Shown here in pieces: positions 7,037-16,012 of a DNA stretch of 46,170 nucleotides. The DNA lies in the NCBI GenBank assembly GCA_017438525.1, contig JAFRVI010000031.1:1-46170 (forward strand). Reading direction: 5' to 3'. The notes beneath the pieces were generated by a model. It had not been told where the DNA came from. It ran no database searches and saw only the letters and a program-made list of their open reading frames with translations. The stretch is from Clostridia bacterium. Its GTDB lineage: Bacteria; Bacillota; Clostridia; Oscillospirales; RGIG8002. The translations under genes were made by a program, and so were the position numbers. The first letter of the stretch is position 1; each line of letters starts with the position of its first letter.

Positions 7037-8284
7037 ATGATGCACAACAAACCGTTCAGTTTACATATCGATCCGGCGGACTTCGCTCCCGCGACGAACG
7101 AGGAGAAGGAAAGTCTCGTCGTAATGCGCGACAGCGTAAGCTTCTGGAGGGACGGCTTCCGCCGCCTCCGCAAAAACAAGATCGCGATGGTCAGCTTCGC
7201 GCTGATCGTGCTGATAATGCTCTTCGCGTACGTCCTGCCGTCGTTCTGGCCTTACGCCTACGAACAGCAGACGAAGGGCGCGGAAAATCTTTCGCCCGGC
7301 ACCAAAATGCTGGTCTGGTCGGTGGAGTACGAAAAAGACGGCGTCCTGTGTTCCTATGAGATCTCCGCCGCGAACGGCACTCTGCTCTCCGTCAACAAAA
7401 CGCATACGGATTACGGCGTGCCTTACGAAGGCGAGCCCGCCGGATGCTTCAAGCACGACGAAGAAGCGGCGATAAAGACGGCGCTCAACTCCGGCAACGC
7501 GGAGCGGCACGCGGTAAATAATCTGAAAGCCGAGCTGCAGCGGAAGGAACAGTTCCCGTTCATTTTCGGAACGGATAAGCTCGGGCGCGACTTCGCGGTG
7601 CGTCTTATGATGGGCACGCGCATCAGCTTGACCGTCGGACTCATCTGCGCGGCGCTGGTGCTCCTCGTCGGTTCGACCTTCGGAGCCGTTGCGGGCTTCG
7701 CGGGCGGCTGGATCGACAACATAATGATGCGCTTCACCGATATCCTTTACACGATACCGGATATTCTGCTTATAATCATTCTCGCGATGGTGCTGCGCGA
7801 ACCGCTGAAAAGTCTTTCTACCATCGGCGGCTTCCGCTGGATGCAGCGCGTAGGCCCGAACCTCATTGCGATATTCATCGTCTTCGTCCTTCTGTACTGG
7901 GTAGGAATGGCGAGGATCACGCGTTCGCAGGTGCTGGTGCTCAAGGAGTCCGAATACGTCACCGCCGCGCGCGCTCTCGGCGCGGGCAACGGCAGGATCA
8001 TACGCAAGCATCTGCTTACCAACTGCATCGGAACGCTGATAGTCACCACGACGCTTCAGATTCCCTCTGCGATCTTTACCGAGAGTTACCTGAGCTTCCT
8101 CGGGCTCGGCGTCGCGGCGCCCATGCCTTCGCTCGGCTCGCTCGCGACGGACGCGGTCAAGGGAATGAACACGTTCCCGCACCTGCTGCTGTTCCCGGCG
8201 ATACTGATAAGCATAACCATACTCGTTTTCAATCTGTTCGGCGACGGTCTTCGCGACGCCTTCGACCCCAAGCTTAAGAATTGA
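7037..8284 (+). CDS. oppC: Oligopeptide ABC transporter permease OppC, long form
   Basis: This is the second permease of the peptide importer. At 415 residues it is about 100 longer than a usual OppC. The first membrane helix is at about 48-72. The conserved GTDKLGRDFAVRLMMGTR motif follows only at about 187-204, and the remaining helices and the EAA loop ARALGAGNGRIIRKHLL come after that. The extra 75-185 segment should lie outside the membrane and is polar, with no motif I recognise. GGGGGCGG precedes the ATG, and the gene starts 14 nt after oppB. The insertion could shape contact with the binding protein; I infer that only from its position. Confidence 0.92.
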   Translation: MMHNKPFSLHIDPADFAPATNEEKESLVVMRDSVSFWRDGFRRLRKNKIAMVSFALIVLIMLFAYVLPSFWPYAYEQQTKGAENLSPGTKMLVWSVEYEKDGVLCSYEISAANGTLLSVNKTHTDYGVPYEGEPAGCFKHDEEAAIKTALNSGNAERHAVNNLKAELQRKEQFPFIFGTDKLGRDFAVRLMMGTRISLTVGLICAALVLLVGSTFGAVAGFAGGWIDNIMMRFTDILYTIPDILLIIILAMVLREPLKSLSTIGGFRWMQRVGPNLIAIFIVFVLLYWVGMARITRSQVLVLKESEYVTAARALGAGNGRIIRKHLLTNCIGTLIVTTTLQIPSAIFTESYLSFLGLGVAAPMPSLGSLATDAVKGMNTFPHLLLFPAILISITILVFNLFGDGLRDAFDPKLKN

Positions 8285-8297
8285 GGAGGCGTGAGAA

Positions 8298-9302
8298 GTG
8301 AGTAAAAAGCTTTTGGAAATAAAAGACGAACGCCTGTCCTTCTTCACACCGGCGGGCGAAGTCAAAGCGCTGAACGGCGTTTCCTTCTCGATGGACGAGG
8401 GGGAGGTGCTCGGAATAGTCGGCGAGTCCGGCTCCGGCAAATCCGTTACGGCGTATTCGATAATGGGGCTGACCGCCTTCCCCGGCAAGCTCATAGGCGG
8501 CACGATAGAATTCAACGGACATCAGGTCGATCAGATGACCGAGAAGGAGTTCCGCAAGATGCGCGGCAACGAGGTCTCCATCATCTTCCAGGACCCGATG
8601 ACGAGTCTTAACCCCGTATATACGATCGGCAACCAGATCGTCGAGGTCATACTCCTTCACACCGACAAAACGAAGGAGGAGGCGAAGGCGCGCGCCCGCG
8701 AGCTGCTTGAGCTCGTCGGCATAAACGAACCCGACAAGCGCCTGAAGCAGTATCCGCACGAGCTTTCCGGCGGAATGCGCCAGCGCGTTATGATCGCGAT
8801 CGCGCTCGCCTGCGAGCCGAAGCTGCTGATCGCGGACGAACCCACGACCGCGCTCGACGTCACGATCCAGGCGCAGATCCTCGAGCTGATGCAGGAGCTG
8901 CGCGAGAAGCTCGGCATGAGCATCATAATGATAACCCACGACCTCGGCGTCGTCGCGAGTATGTGCGAAAAGATAGCGGTCATGTACGCGGGCTACATCG
9001 TCGAATACGGCACCGCGGATGAGATCTTCTATCAGCCGAGCCATGAATACACGAAGGGGCTCATCAATTCGATCCCGAAGCTGACCGCCGAGGACGTCGA
9101 ACGCCTCGTCCCGATCGAGGGACAGCCGGTCGATCTTATGAATCCCCCCGCGGGATGCCCGTTCGCGCCCCGCTGCGCGAGCTGCATGAAGATCTGCCTG
9201 CGCGAGATGCCTCCGCGGACGGACTTGAGCGAAACGCATTACAGCCACTGCTGGCTTCGCCAGAAGGAAGCCCTCGAGAAGGGAGGCGCCGACGATGAAT
9301 GA
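8298..9302 (+). CDS. oppD: Oligopeptide ABC transporter ATPase OppD
   Basis: This is a 334-residue ATP-binding subunit. Walker A is VGESGSGKS, the Q-loop lies in [10 protein letters not shown], the signature is LSGGMRQR, Walker B is [12 protein letters not shown], and the switch His is in MITHDLGVV. The C-terminal oligo/dipeptide domain contains a Cys-rich stretch ([10 protein letters not shown]) that in this family often binds an iron-sulfur cluster. It starts at GTG with GAGGAGG 7-8 nt upstream, and overlaps oppF by 8 nt (ATGAATGA), suggesting translational coupling. Confidence 0.95.
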   Translation: MSKKLLEIKDERLSFFTPAGEVKALNGVSFSMDEGEVLGIVGESGSGKSVTAYSIMGLTAFPGKLIGGTIEFNGHQVDQMTEKEFRKMRGNEVSIIFQDPMTSLNPVYTIGNQIVEVILLHTDKTKEEAKARARELLELVGINEPDKRLKQYPHELSGGMRQRVMIAIALACEPKLLIADEPTTALDVTIQAQILELMQELREKLGMSIIMITHDLGVVASMCEKIAVMYAGYIVEYGTADEIFYQPSHEYTKGLINSIPKLTAEDVERLVPIEGQPVDLMNPPAGCPFAPRCASCMKICLREMPPRTDLSETHYSHCWLRQKEALEKGGADDE

Positions 9303-10290
9303 GCAGAGAAAGCTCGTTGAGATCGAGCACCTCAAGCAGTATTTCCCCGCCGGCGGCTTCGGCAGGAAAAAGCGCTTCGTGCAGGCGGTGGACGACGTTT
9401 CCTTCTTCATCTACAAGGGCGAAACGCTCGGCCTTGTCGGCGAGTCCGGCTGCGGCAAGACGACGGTCGGCCGCACGATGCTCCGCCTTTACGAGCCGAC
9501 GGACGGCAGGATAATCTACGACGGCAACGTCCTCTTTGACAGACAGAACAGGATAGCGGTCGATATGCTGCCTTACCGCCGCAGGATGCAGATCGTTTTC
9601 CAGGACCCCTACGCGAGTCTCGACCCGCGTATGACGATAGGGGACATTGTCGGCGAATCGATAGACATCCACAAGCTCGCCGCCTCCAAGCAGGAACGCC
9701 GCGACAGGATAATCTACCTGCTCGAGCGCGTCGGACTCAACAGCGAGCACGCCAACCGCTATCCGCACGAGTTCTCCGGCGGACAGCGCCAGCGCGTCGG
9801 TATCGCCAGAGCCCTTGCCGTCAACCCCGAATTCATCGTCTGCGACGAGCCGGTCTCCGCGCTCGACGTGTCGATACAGGCGCAGGTCGTCAATATGTTT
9901 GAAGACCTGCAGAGAGAAATGGGGCTTACCTATCTTTTCATAGCCCACGATCTGAGCGTCGTGCGCCATATATCCAACCGCATCGGCGTTATGTACCTCG
10001 GCAAGCTCGTGGAGCTTGCGGAAAGCTACGAGCTCATCACCCGCAGCGCCCACCCGTACACCCGCAGTCTTATCTCCGCGATCCCGGTCGCCGATCCGAT
10101 CACGGCGCGCGCCAACAAGCGCATCGTGCTTCAGGGCGACGTTCCGAGTCCGGTCAATCCGCCCAGCGGATGCCGCTTCCGCACGCGCTGTCCCTACGCG
10201 GACGAGCGCTGCGCCGCGGAAACGCCGGAGCTGAAAGAGATCTCCGCCGGGCACTGGGCGGCGTGCCACCACCTCGACAAGGTGAACTGA
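9295..10290 (+). CDS. oppF: Oligopeptide ABC transporter ATPase OppF
   Basis: This second ATPase subunit, 331 residues, pairs with OppD. It has Walker A VGESGCGKT, Q-loop FQDPYASLDP, signature FSGGQRQR, Walker B FIVCDEPVSALD, and switch His in IAHDLSVV. The C-terminal peptide-transporter domain has a second Cys cluster (GCRFRTRCPYADERC). It is the last of the four membrane and ATPase genes. An inverted repeat and then oppA follow. Confidence 0.95.
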   Translation: MNEQRKLVEIEHLKQYFPAGGFGRKKRFVQAVDDVSFFIYKGETLGLVGESGCGKTTVGRTMLRLYEPTDGRIIYDGNVLFDRQNRIAVDMLPYRRRMQIVFQDPYASLDPRMTIGDIVGESIDIHKLAASKQERRDRIIYLLERVGLNSEHANRYPHEFSGGQRQRVGIARALAVNPEFIVCDEPVSALDVSIQAQVVNMFEDLQREMGLTYLFIAHDLSVVRHISNRIGVMYLGKLVELAESYELITRSAHPYTRSLISAIPVADPITARANKRIVLQGDVPSPVNPPSGCRFRTRCPYADERCAAETPELKEISAGHWAACHHLDKVN

Positions 10291-10293
10291 ACG

Positions 10294-10321
10294 TATTCAA
10301 TACGCGCGAGCGTAATGAATA
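10294..10321 (+). repeat. Inverted repeat between oppF and oppA
   Basis: TATTCA-A-TACGC (10294-10305) pairs with GCGTA-A-TGAATA (10310-10321), 11 pairs with one A/A mismatch and loop GCGA. No T-run follows, so it is not a simple terminator. At a junction before a binding-protein gene, such hairpins often protect a processed 3' or 5' end; that role is inferred. Confidence 0.5.
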
Positions 10322-10370
10322 AATCAAAAACGCGGAAAACCGCGCAAATTTAAGAAAAGGAGAAATCAAA

Positions 10371-12011
10371 ATGAAGGTAAAGAAAATCCTTGCTCTGCTT
10401 CTTGCGCTTTGCATGACCCTCGCGCTCGTCGCCTGCGGCGGCGAAAGCGGCGGAAGCGAAGCCAACGACGACGAGCCCACGGCGATCACCGTCCAGATCG
10501 GACCCAACCCCGAGACTCTGGATCCGGCTCTGAACAGCGCCGTTGACGGCGGCAACATGCTGATCACGCTGTTTGAGACCCTGCTCATCATCGATGAGAA
10601 CAACGCCGTTCAGCCCGGCCAGGCGGAGGGCTATACCGTCAGCGAAGACGGCCTCACCTGGACCTTCACGATGCGTGACGGTCTGAAGTGGAGCGACGGC
10701 ACCGACCTGACCGCGAAGGACTTCGAGTACACCATGAAGCGCATCTGCGATCCCAAAACCGCGGCGCCCTACGGCGAAACGGTCGTCGGAATGATCGACG
10801 GTTATCCCGATGCCGACAAGCTGAACGTCAAGGCCAGCGAAGACGGCAAGACCCTGACCATCGTTCTGTCCTATCCCTGCGCTTACTTTGACAAGATCGT
10901 TGCGTTCGGCACGATGAGCCCTGTCCAGCAGGCCACCATCGAAGCCAACGGCGACGCCTGGGCGACCAAGCCCGAGACCTACGTCTGCAACGGCCCGTAC
11001 ATGATCAAGTCCTGGACTCCCGGTGAGCGCATCGTATGCGTCAAGAACCCCAACTACAAGGGCGGCTGGGACACCTCCAAGATCGTGACCGACACCATCA
11101 ACTTCCTGCTCATCGAGGATTCCGCTGCTGCTTACGCCGCTTACACCAGCGGTGAGTCGCTGCTCATCAAGGACGTCCCGACCGAAGAGATCCCCAGTCT
11201 GAAGAAGGCGGAAGACGGCGGCGACTTCTACGTTGACACCATCCTCGGCACCTACTACCTGAACCTCAACTGCGAAAAGGAAGTCTTCAAAGACGTCAAC
11301 GTCCGCAAGGCGCTGAACCTCGCTATCGACCGTGATTACATCGCCAACACGATCATGCAGGGAACCTATTCTCCCGCTTACAACTTCGTAGGCCCCGGCG
11401 TTTCCGACGCGAGCGGCTCCTTCTTTGATAACGCTGTTGCGGCCAACGGCGGCAGCACCTACATCAGCAAGGACTACGAGGCCAACAAGGCGGCCGCGAA
11501 GGAAGCTATTGCCGCCGCCGGTTATCCCGAAGGCAAGGGCTTCCCGACCATCACCTATTCCACCAACGATTCCGGCTATCACGTAGCGGTTGCGGAATAC
11601 CTGCAGCAGTGCTATAAGGACGTCCTCGGCATCACGATGGAGATCGAGAAGGTCGAATGGGCCTCCTTCACTCCCCAGCGCCGCGCCGGCGACTACGAGA
11701 TGGCCCGTAACGGCTGGGTCATGGATTACAACGACGCCTCGAACATGATCGAGCTGCTTTACTCCACGAACGGCAACAACGACGGCAAGTACAACAACCC
11801 CGCGTTCGATAAGGCCATCGACGATTCCAAGGTTGCCGACCAGGCCGCTCACTTCAAGGCCCTCCACGAAGCCGAGAAGATCATGATGGAAGACTATGCG
11901 AACATTCCGGTCGCGTACTACACCGACTTCTGGCTCCAGAGCTCCACTCTGAAGGGCGTATGGCACAGCCCCTACGGCTACTGGTACTTCCAGTACGCCT
12001 ACGTCGGATAA
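10371..12011 (+). CDS. oppA: Oligopeptide-binding lipoprotein OppA
   Basis: This solute-binding protein of the SBP_bac_5 family is 546 residues long. The N-terminus is a lipoprotein signal peptide with lipobox LVAC (Cys22), so the mature protein is lipid-anchored outside the membrane and delivers peptides to OppBC. The typical start of the binding domain (IGPNPETLDPALNSAVDGG) and the GLTWTFTMRDGLKWSDG segment identify the family. Codon choice is visibly more restricted than in oppBCDF (AAC, GAC, ACC, ATC dominate), as expected for a highly expressed gene. AAAAGGAG precedes the ATG. A strong terminator follows. Confidence 0.95.
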   Translation: MKVKKILALLLALCMTLALVACGGESGGSEANDDEPTAITVQIGPNPETLDPALNSAVDGGNMLITLFETLLIIDENNAVQPGQAEGYTVSEDGLTWTFTMRDGLKWSDGTDLTAKDFEYTMKRICDPKTAAPYGETVVGMIDGYPDADKLNVKASEDGKTLTIVLSYPCAYFDKIVAFGTMSPVQQATIEANGDAWATKPETYVCNGPYMIKSWTPGERIVCVKNPNYKGGWDTSKIVTDTINFLLIEDSAAAYAAYTSGESLLIKDVPTEEIPSLKKAEDGGDFYVDTILGTYYLNLNCEKEVFKDVNVRKALNLAIDRDYIANTIMQGTYSPAYNFVGPGVSDASGSFFDNAVAANGGSTYISKDYEANKAAAKEAIAAAGYPEGKGFPTITYSTNDSGYHVAVAEYLQQCYKDVLGITMEIEKVEWASFTPQRRAGDYEMARNGWVMDYNDASNMIELLYSTNGNNDGKYNNPAFDKAIDDSKVADQAAHFKALHEAEKIMMEDYANIPVAYYTDFWLQSSTLKGVWHSPYGYWYFQYAYVG

Positions 12012-12045
12012 TCTCCGGCAGGGCTTACGCCGCGTAACAGAAACG

Positions 12046-12075
12046 AAGCCGCACACCCTCGGGTGTGCGGCTTTT
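12046..12075 (+). terminator. opp operon terminator
   Basis: AAGCCGCACACCC (12046-12058) pairs with GGGTGTGCGGCTT (12061-12073), followed by TT. The T-run is short but the stem is very strong. Confidence 0.75.
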
Positions 12076-12076
12076 G

Positions 12077-12100
12077 CGTGCGCTTTTCGTGTTTGTGCGC
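12077..12100 (+). repeat. Left copy of a 24-bp direct repeat flanking the sigma module
   Basis: This segment matches 16052-16075 at 23 of 24 positions. Both copies follow immediately after a terminator hairpin, and similarity extends a few bases into the CTTTT tail. Confidence 0.8.
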
Positions 12101-12121
12101 CGGCGGGAAATATGCTATAAT
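12093..12121 (+). promoter_or_regulatory. Putative sigma-module promoter
   Basis: TTGTGC (12093-12098), 17-nt spacer, TATAAT (12116-12121). The -35 lies inside the flanking direct repeat. Confidence 0.6.
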
Positions 12122-12207
12122 AATAGTTTTTATAACCGTAACTTTCCGCGCCCGATTTTTCGGGTATATAAGTGAAAGGACCTTTCAACACAGAAGGGAG
12201 GAGCAGC

Positions 12208-12768
12208 GTGAACGATTCCGAAATAGTCGGCTTGTTTCTCGAAAGAAACGAATCGGCGCCCGCCGAGGCGGAGACGAAATACGGGAACTACTGCCTGTAT
12301 ATCGCCCGCAACCTGCTCGGCGACGAAGGCGACGCCGAGGAGTGCCTCAACGACGCGCTGCTCGCGGCGTGGAACTCGATCCCGCCGCAGCGGCCGGAAA
12401 ATCTGAAGGCGTACCTCGGCAAGCTCGCGCGCGAAGCGGCGATAGACCGCCTGCGCTTCAATAACGCGCAAAAGCGCCGTCCGGAGTCGCTCGCCTCGCT
12501 GGAGGAGTTCGCGGGCGCGATCCCCGACCGCGATCCCGAGAGCGTCGCCGACAAGGTCGAGCTCGCGGCGCAGATATCGGAGTTCCTGCGCTCAGAGGGC
12601 GAGCTTGAGCGTAACGTCTTCATCCGCCGATACTGGTATTACGATACCATAGACGCGATATGCGCCGGATACGGCGTCGGCAGACGTCGGGTAAAAACGA
12701 TGCTCAAACGTTCGCGCGAGCGCCTCGCCGCGCATTTGAGAAAGGAAGGTTACAATGAGTATATATAA
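12208..12768 (+). CDS. ECF-type RNA polymerase sigma factor
   Basis: This is a 186-residue sigma-70-family protein with only regions 2 and 4. Region 2 is about residues 18-75 (YGNYCLYIARNLLGDEGDAEE, DALLAAWNSIP) and region 4 is about 125-180 (VFIRRYWYYDTIDAICAGYG, then VKTMLKRSRERLAAHL as recognition helix). The GTG at 12208 was chosen because AAGGGAGGAG ends 4 nt upstream; an in-frame ATG at 12172 lacks a site. The gene overlaps the following membrane protein by 14 nt, the usual sigma/anti-sigma coupling. Its target promoters are unknown. Confidence 0.85.
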   Translation: MNDSEIVGLFLERNESAPAEAETKYGNYCLYIARNLLGDEGDAEECLNDALLAAWNSIPPQRPENLKAYLGKLAREAAIDRLRFNNAQKRRPESLASLEEFAGAIPDRDPESVADKVELAAQISEFLRSEGELERNVFIRRYWYYDTIDAICAGYGVGRRRVKTMLKRSRERLAAHLRKEGYNEYI

Positions 12769-13705
12769 CGTAAACAAAGCGATGGGCATGATAGACGCCG
12801 ATCTTATAGAAGCAGCCGTCTATCCGCCGGAATCGGAACGGGAAAAAGCGAAAACGGCGGTCTTCGCGCCGAAGCCGTGGATGAAATGGGCGGCGGCAGC
12901 CGCGGCGTTCGTCGTGGTAGTCGCGGGCGCGCTCGTCGCGCTGAACGTGACCGGCGCGTGGCGCAGCGGCGGCGTCGCTGACCCGGGCGGCAGCGGAGGC
13001 AAACACTCCGGCGTCATCGCTTCCTCCGGAAGCGGAAGCGTCGGGAGCGAAGACGGCAGCATCTCCACCGACTACGGAACAAATTACCCGCCTGTGCCCG
13101 CCTCGGACAGTCCCCGGACCGATTCCGAGCCGCCCGACCCGTCGGAAGCTCACGGCGGGGACAACGTAAGATGGTCGGATTACAAATACTTGGCGTATGA
13201 CAATTCGTTGGATAAACTGACATCATTTAGTAAAAATTGGATGGATTATATTCTTGAACAGACCGGCGCCGAGAGTCTCGACGCTCTGTGGAAGAGCGTG
13301 TGGGGAGGCGTCGAGTGTGGGCACGTAGCGCCGTACAGCAAAATAGAGATTGTCGAAGAGCTGAATATCCCGAGGGAGAAGTTTGTTGAATTGAACAACA
13401 TGGAGAGCTCCAGATACGACCATTTTACCGAAGAAGAGATCGACATCATCTATTCCGGCGATAAGAAGCGTATAGCCGAGGCGTTCGCGAGCCCATGGGC
13501 TGTCGTCGCGGAGGATTGGGAGATATACCCTATTCGCTGGCTGCTCAATAATTCCGCTTCGACCTATAAGGAAAAGCGTATTCCGGTCGACTCGCTCGAA
13601 ACGGTGGTCAACAGATACATTAACGATGAGGGGCTTTGCTGCCTTAACGACGACGAAATAAGCACGCTCCTCGACAATGTTGAAGAATACAAGAATATGC
13701 AGTAG
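12755..13705 (+). CDS. Membrane-anchored probable anti-sigma factor with C-terminal paralogous domain
   Basis: This 316-residue protein has a short cytoplasmic N-terminus (1-42), one membrane helix (about 43-65), a Gly/Ser/Pro-rich linker (about 70-130), and an extracellular domain (about 131-316). The overlap with the ECF sigma gene and the topology suggest an anti-sigma factor, but no zinc-binding HxxxCxxC is seen, so the sigma-binding role is inferred from context. The C-terminal domain is clearly related to the lipoprotein at 15219-15971: both hold HGGD, the segment EEIDIIYSGDKKRIAEAFA, and DWEIYP followed by RW. I do not recognise this domain. It might be a sensor. Confidence 0.7.
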   Translation: MSIYNVNKAMGMIDADLIEAAVYPPESEREKAKTAVFAPKPWMKWAAAAAAFVVVVAGALVALNVTGAWRSGGVADPGGSGGKHSGVIASSGSGSVGSEDGSISTDYGTNYPPVPASDSPRTDSEPPDPSEAHGGDNVRWSDYKYLAYDNSLDKLTSFSKNWMDYILEQTGAESLDALWKSVWGGVECGHVAPYSKIEIVEELNIPREKFVELNNMESSRYDHFTEEEIDIIYSGDKKRIAEAFASPWAVVAEDWEIYPIRWLLNNSASTYKEKRIPVDSLETVVNRYINDEGLCCLNDDEISTLLDNVEEYKNMQ

Positions 13706-13801
13706 TTATTAAGCTCAACAAAAAAGAGTAAGGGTGATTCCAATGGGCTTTTCAGATGATCTCCGCGAGGTTTATTAGAATCTAAAAAACAGGAGGTTAG
13801 T

Positions 13802-15184
13802 ATGAAAAAGGCACTATCTTTATTCTCGGTCTTTGTTATGCTTTTCGTTGTTTTCGCATCCGGCGTTACCGCCTTCGCGCTGCCGACTCCCGCGAGCGCG
13901 TCTTCTGTCGCGTCCAGTACCGTGTATTGTATGCCGGATAACACGTCTTCAATGACTATCGGGTCTATCGGGATTGAAACTGTAAGCGTTTATTGGGCGG
14001 AGGGGAACAGCTATTATATCCAATATACCGTAAGCAGCGGAGCTTATTCCGGATACAAGCGCGGTTACGTTCCGAAAAGCAAGATCTCTGTTTCCGGAGT
14101 AGGCGGCATCAACTACGCGTCATTCCCTGCGCACACTTCCTCTAACCAAACTGTATATAACCGTAATACGACGTCATCTATGACGATAGGCACCGTCTAC
14201 TCGACCGACAACATAACTGTATTGCAGGAGGATGGGACGTGGTATTATATACAGTACCCGATAACCGGAGGGTATAAGCGCGGCTACGTTCCCAAAAGCA
14301 CGGTGGTCGCTGCCGCTGCGCAGCCTTCCGGACATCTTGATGTGGTAAACGCTTCTCTGATAGGAGGATGGGCTTGGATAAGCACATCTCCAAATACGCC
14401 TATAAATGTTCGCATCACTATAACGAATGTTGTTACCGGGGCGAAGTTTGAACATACTGTTGCTGCAAATCAGTATCGGTCGGATCTGGTTACTGCCGGC
14501 ATAGGAAACGGGTATCACGGCTTTTCGTACGGAGTTAACTGGAACAACTTCCCGAATGGTACATACTCAGTAAGTGCTTGCGGGATAGGCGGCTCGAATC
14601 CTGCTCTATCTAACAGCCCGAGAAGCTATAATCTCACTTCATCAACTTGCTTTAGCAACGGAACGTATCGCATCAAAAACGTCAACAGCTCAAAGTATCT
14701 GGACGTTGCCGGCGGCGGTACGACAAGCGGAACAAACGTGATCCAGTTTTCTCTTAATAACGGTACCAATCAGCAGTGGCAGGTGACCGGTTTAGGAGAT
14801 GGCTGTCATGTGATAGTCCCGAGGCACACGAACAATGAGGCGCTCTCTGTGTATGATAACTATAAGGACTATGATAATAGTGCTGGTAACTATATTGTGA
14901 TAGAGACTAATGATTATGACCCAATAACTGGTAATAAGATCCGGGTTGGATTTCAGCATTTAGATTCACCGTCTTCTCTTGGAAATAATGATGTCGTATC
15001 AAAAGGTCAAATAATAGGTTATGTTGGAAACAAAGGCTCATCTGCTACCGGATATCATCTGCATCTGTATATGATGCGCGAACCGAATATTTGGACAAAT
15101 ATAGGCAAAACCGTCAACCCGCAGAACTTCTATCCCAATATCAGTTTTACCGGTTCCACAGGAGGACCGTATACAATTGGTTAG
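13802..15184 (+). CDS. Secreted SH3/ricin-type protein ending in half an M23 domain
   Basis: A signal peptide (1-27, ending AFA) is followed by two SH3-like repeats (about 40-90 and 108-158, each with SSMTIG, YYIQYP/T and YKRGYVPKS), a beta-sandwich-like segment (about 178-280), and the start of a ricin-type lectin repeat (about 284-350: GTYRIKNVNSSKYLDVAGGG and NQQWQV). From about residue 362 it becomes the C-terminal half of an M23 peptidase (GNYIVIE, VVSKGQIIGYVGNKGSS, GYHLHLYM). The M23 first half with the HxxxD zinc ligands is absent, so activity is doubtful. Base composition turns AT-rich near the junction (about 14860-15180). The SH3 repeats suggest binding to the cell wall. AGGAGG precedes the ATG. 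Confidence 0.75.
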   Translation: MKKALSLFSVFVMLFVVFASGVTAFALPTPASASSVASSTVYCMPDNTSSMTIGSIGIETVSVYWAEGNSYYIQYTVSSGAYSGYKRGYVPKSKISVSGVGGINYASFPAHTSSNQTVYNRNTTSSMTIGTVYSTDNITVLQEDGTWYYIQYPITGGYKRGYVPKSTVVAAAAQPSGHLDVVNASLIGGWAWISTSPNTPINVRITITNVVTGAKFEHTVAANQYRSDLVTAGIGNGYHGFSYGVNWNNFPNGTYSVSACGIGGSNPALSNSPRSYNLTSSTCFSNGTYRIKNVNSSKYLDVAGGGTTSGTNVIQFSLNNGTNQQWQVTGLGDGCHVIVPRHTNNEALSVYDNYKDYDNSAGNYIVIETNDYDPITGNKIRVGFQHLDSPSSLGNNDVVSKGQIIGYVGNKGSSATGYHLHLYMMREPNIWTNIGKTVNPQNFYPNISFTGSTGGPYTIG

Positions 15185-15218
15185 TGTAGAGCTTATTCAA
15201 TTGAAAGGAGTAATAAAT

Positions 15219-15971
15219 ATGAAAAGATTTATACTGATACTGCTCGTAGCCGTTATCGGCTTGACGATGTTCGCCTGCGGGAAGGGCTCGACAGGCACGG
15301 AATCGCTCCCGGCGTCCGACGACTCTCAGACGGAACAGAATACGCCCGATGTGCAGGATGCCCATGGCGGGGATGATAGAATAAGATTGACTAATTATAA
15401 GTATTTAGACGACCGATTCACCTCGATAAGAACGCTGTTGGGTGACTATATTATCGAAAAGACCGGGAAGGACATACAAGAGCTTCACGAGTCAAAGGAG
15501 TGGTATACTGATGAGGGTATAGCTTTCAGTTTGATGGAAGTAATTGACGAATTGGATATTACTAAAGAAAGATTCATTGAGCTGAATAATGCGAAAATTG
15601 AAGCGCTCCGCGCAAAAATACGTGAGAATAGTATGAAGTATCCGGATTATCCGGCGGAAGAAAGGGAAAAAGATATTTTCCGACATCCTTGTTTCACAGA
15701 TGAGGAAATCGACATCATCTATTCCGGGGATAAAAAGCGTATCGCAGAGGCGTTTGCTAATCCTTACGCGGTCATCGCGGACGATTGGGAGATATATCCT
15801 CTCCGCTGGATAATCGACAATCCCGCGACGCTTTACAAGGAGAAGCAAATATCGCTGAAAGCGCTTGAGACCGCAGCCCACAAGCTGATCGATCAGGGTG
15901 AATCGCAGATCTCCGACGAGGACAGCGCCGCGCTGCTTGCGCGGATAGCGGAGTATAAAAAGCTGCAGTAG
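15219..15971 (+). CDS. Lipoprotein paralogous to the anti-sigma extracellular domain
   Basis: This is a 250-residue protein with a lipoprotein signal (KRFILILLVAVIGLTMFAC, Cys20), a short linker, and a domain of about 190 residues matching the C-terminal part of the 12755-13705 protein. Shared features are HGGD, NYKYL or DYKYL, LNN, EEIDIIYSGDKKRIAEAFA, DWEIYP, RW, and a closing EYKKLQ/EYKNMQ. DNA identity is also high in the middle of the domain, which suggests a recent duplication. ATG 15219 was chosen because AAAGGAG lies 8 nt upstream. It may bind the same ligand as the membrane protein or regulate it. The domain's function is not known to me. Confidence 0.75.
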   Translation: MKRFILILLVAVIGLTMFACGKGSTGTESLPASDDSQTEQNTPDVQDAHGGDDRIRLTNYKYLDDRFTSIRTLLGDYIIEKTGKDIQELHESKEWYTDEGIAFSLMEVIDELDITKERFIELNNAKIEALRAKIRENSMKYPDYPAEEREKDIFRHPCFTDEEIDIIYSGDKKRIAEAFANPYAVIADDWEIYPLRWIIDNPATLYKEKQISLKALETAAHKLIDQGESQISDEDSAALLARIAEYKKLQ

Positions 15972-16012
15972 CTTTTCATTTCCTCCGGTGCCGCTTTTGC
16001 GCGGCGCGAAAA

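Noticed and set aside
10350-12191. Long open frame of about 613 codons on the minus strand opposite oppA
   Set aside because: It mirrors the codon bias of oppA, has no ribosome-binding site or domain, and oppA is unambiguous. The same applies to the long minus-strand frames opposite the GH78-like gene, uvrC and others.
13743-13778. Tiny open frame MGFSDDLREVY with AAGGGTG upstream
   Set aside because: At 11 codons and without a known leader-peptide pattern it cannot be told from chance; it might be the remnant of a lost gene.
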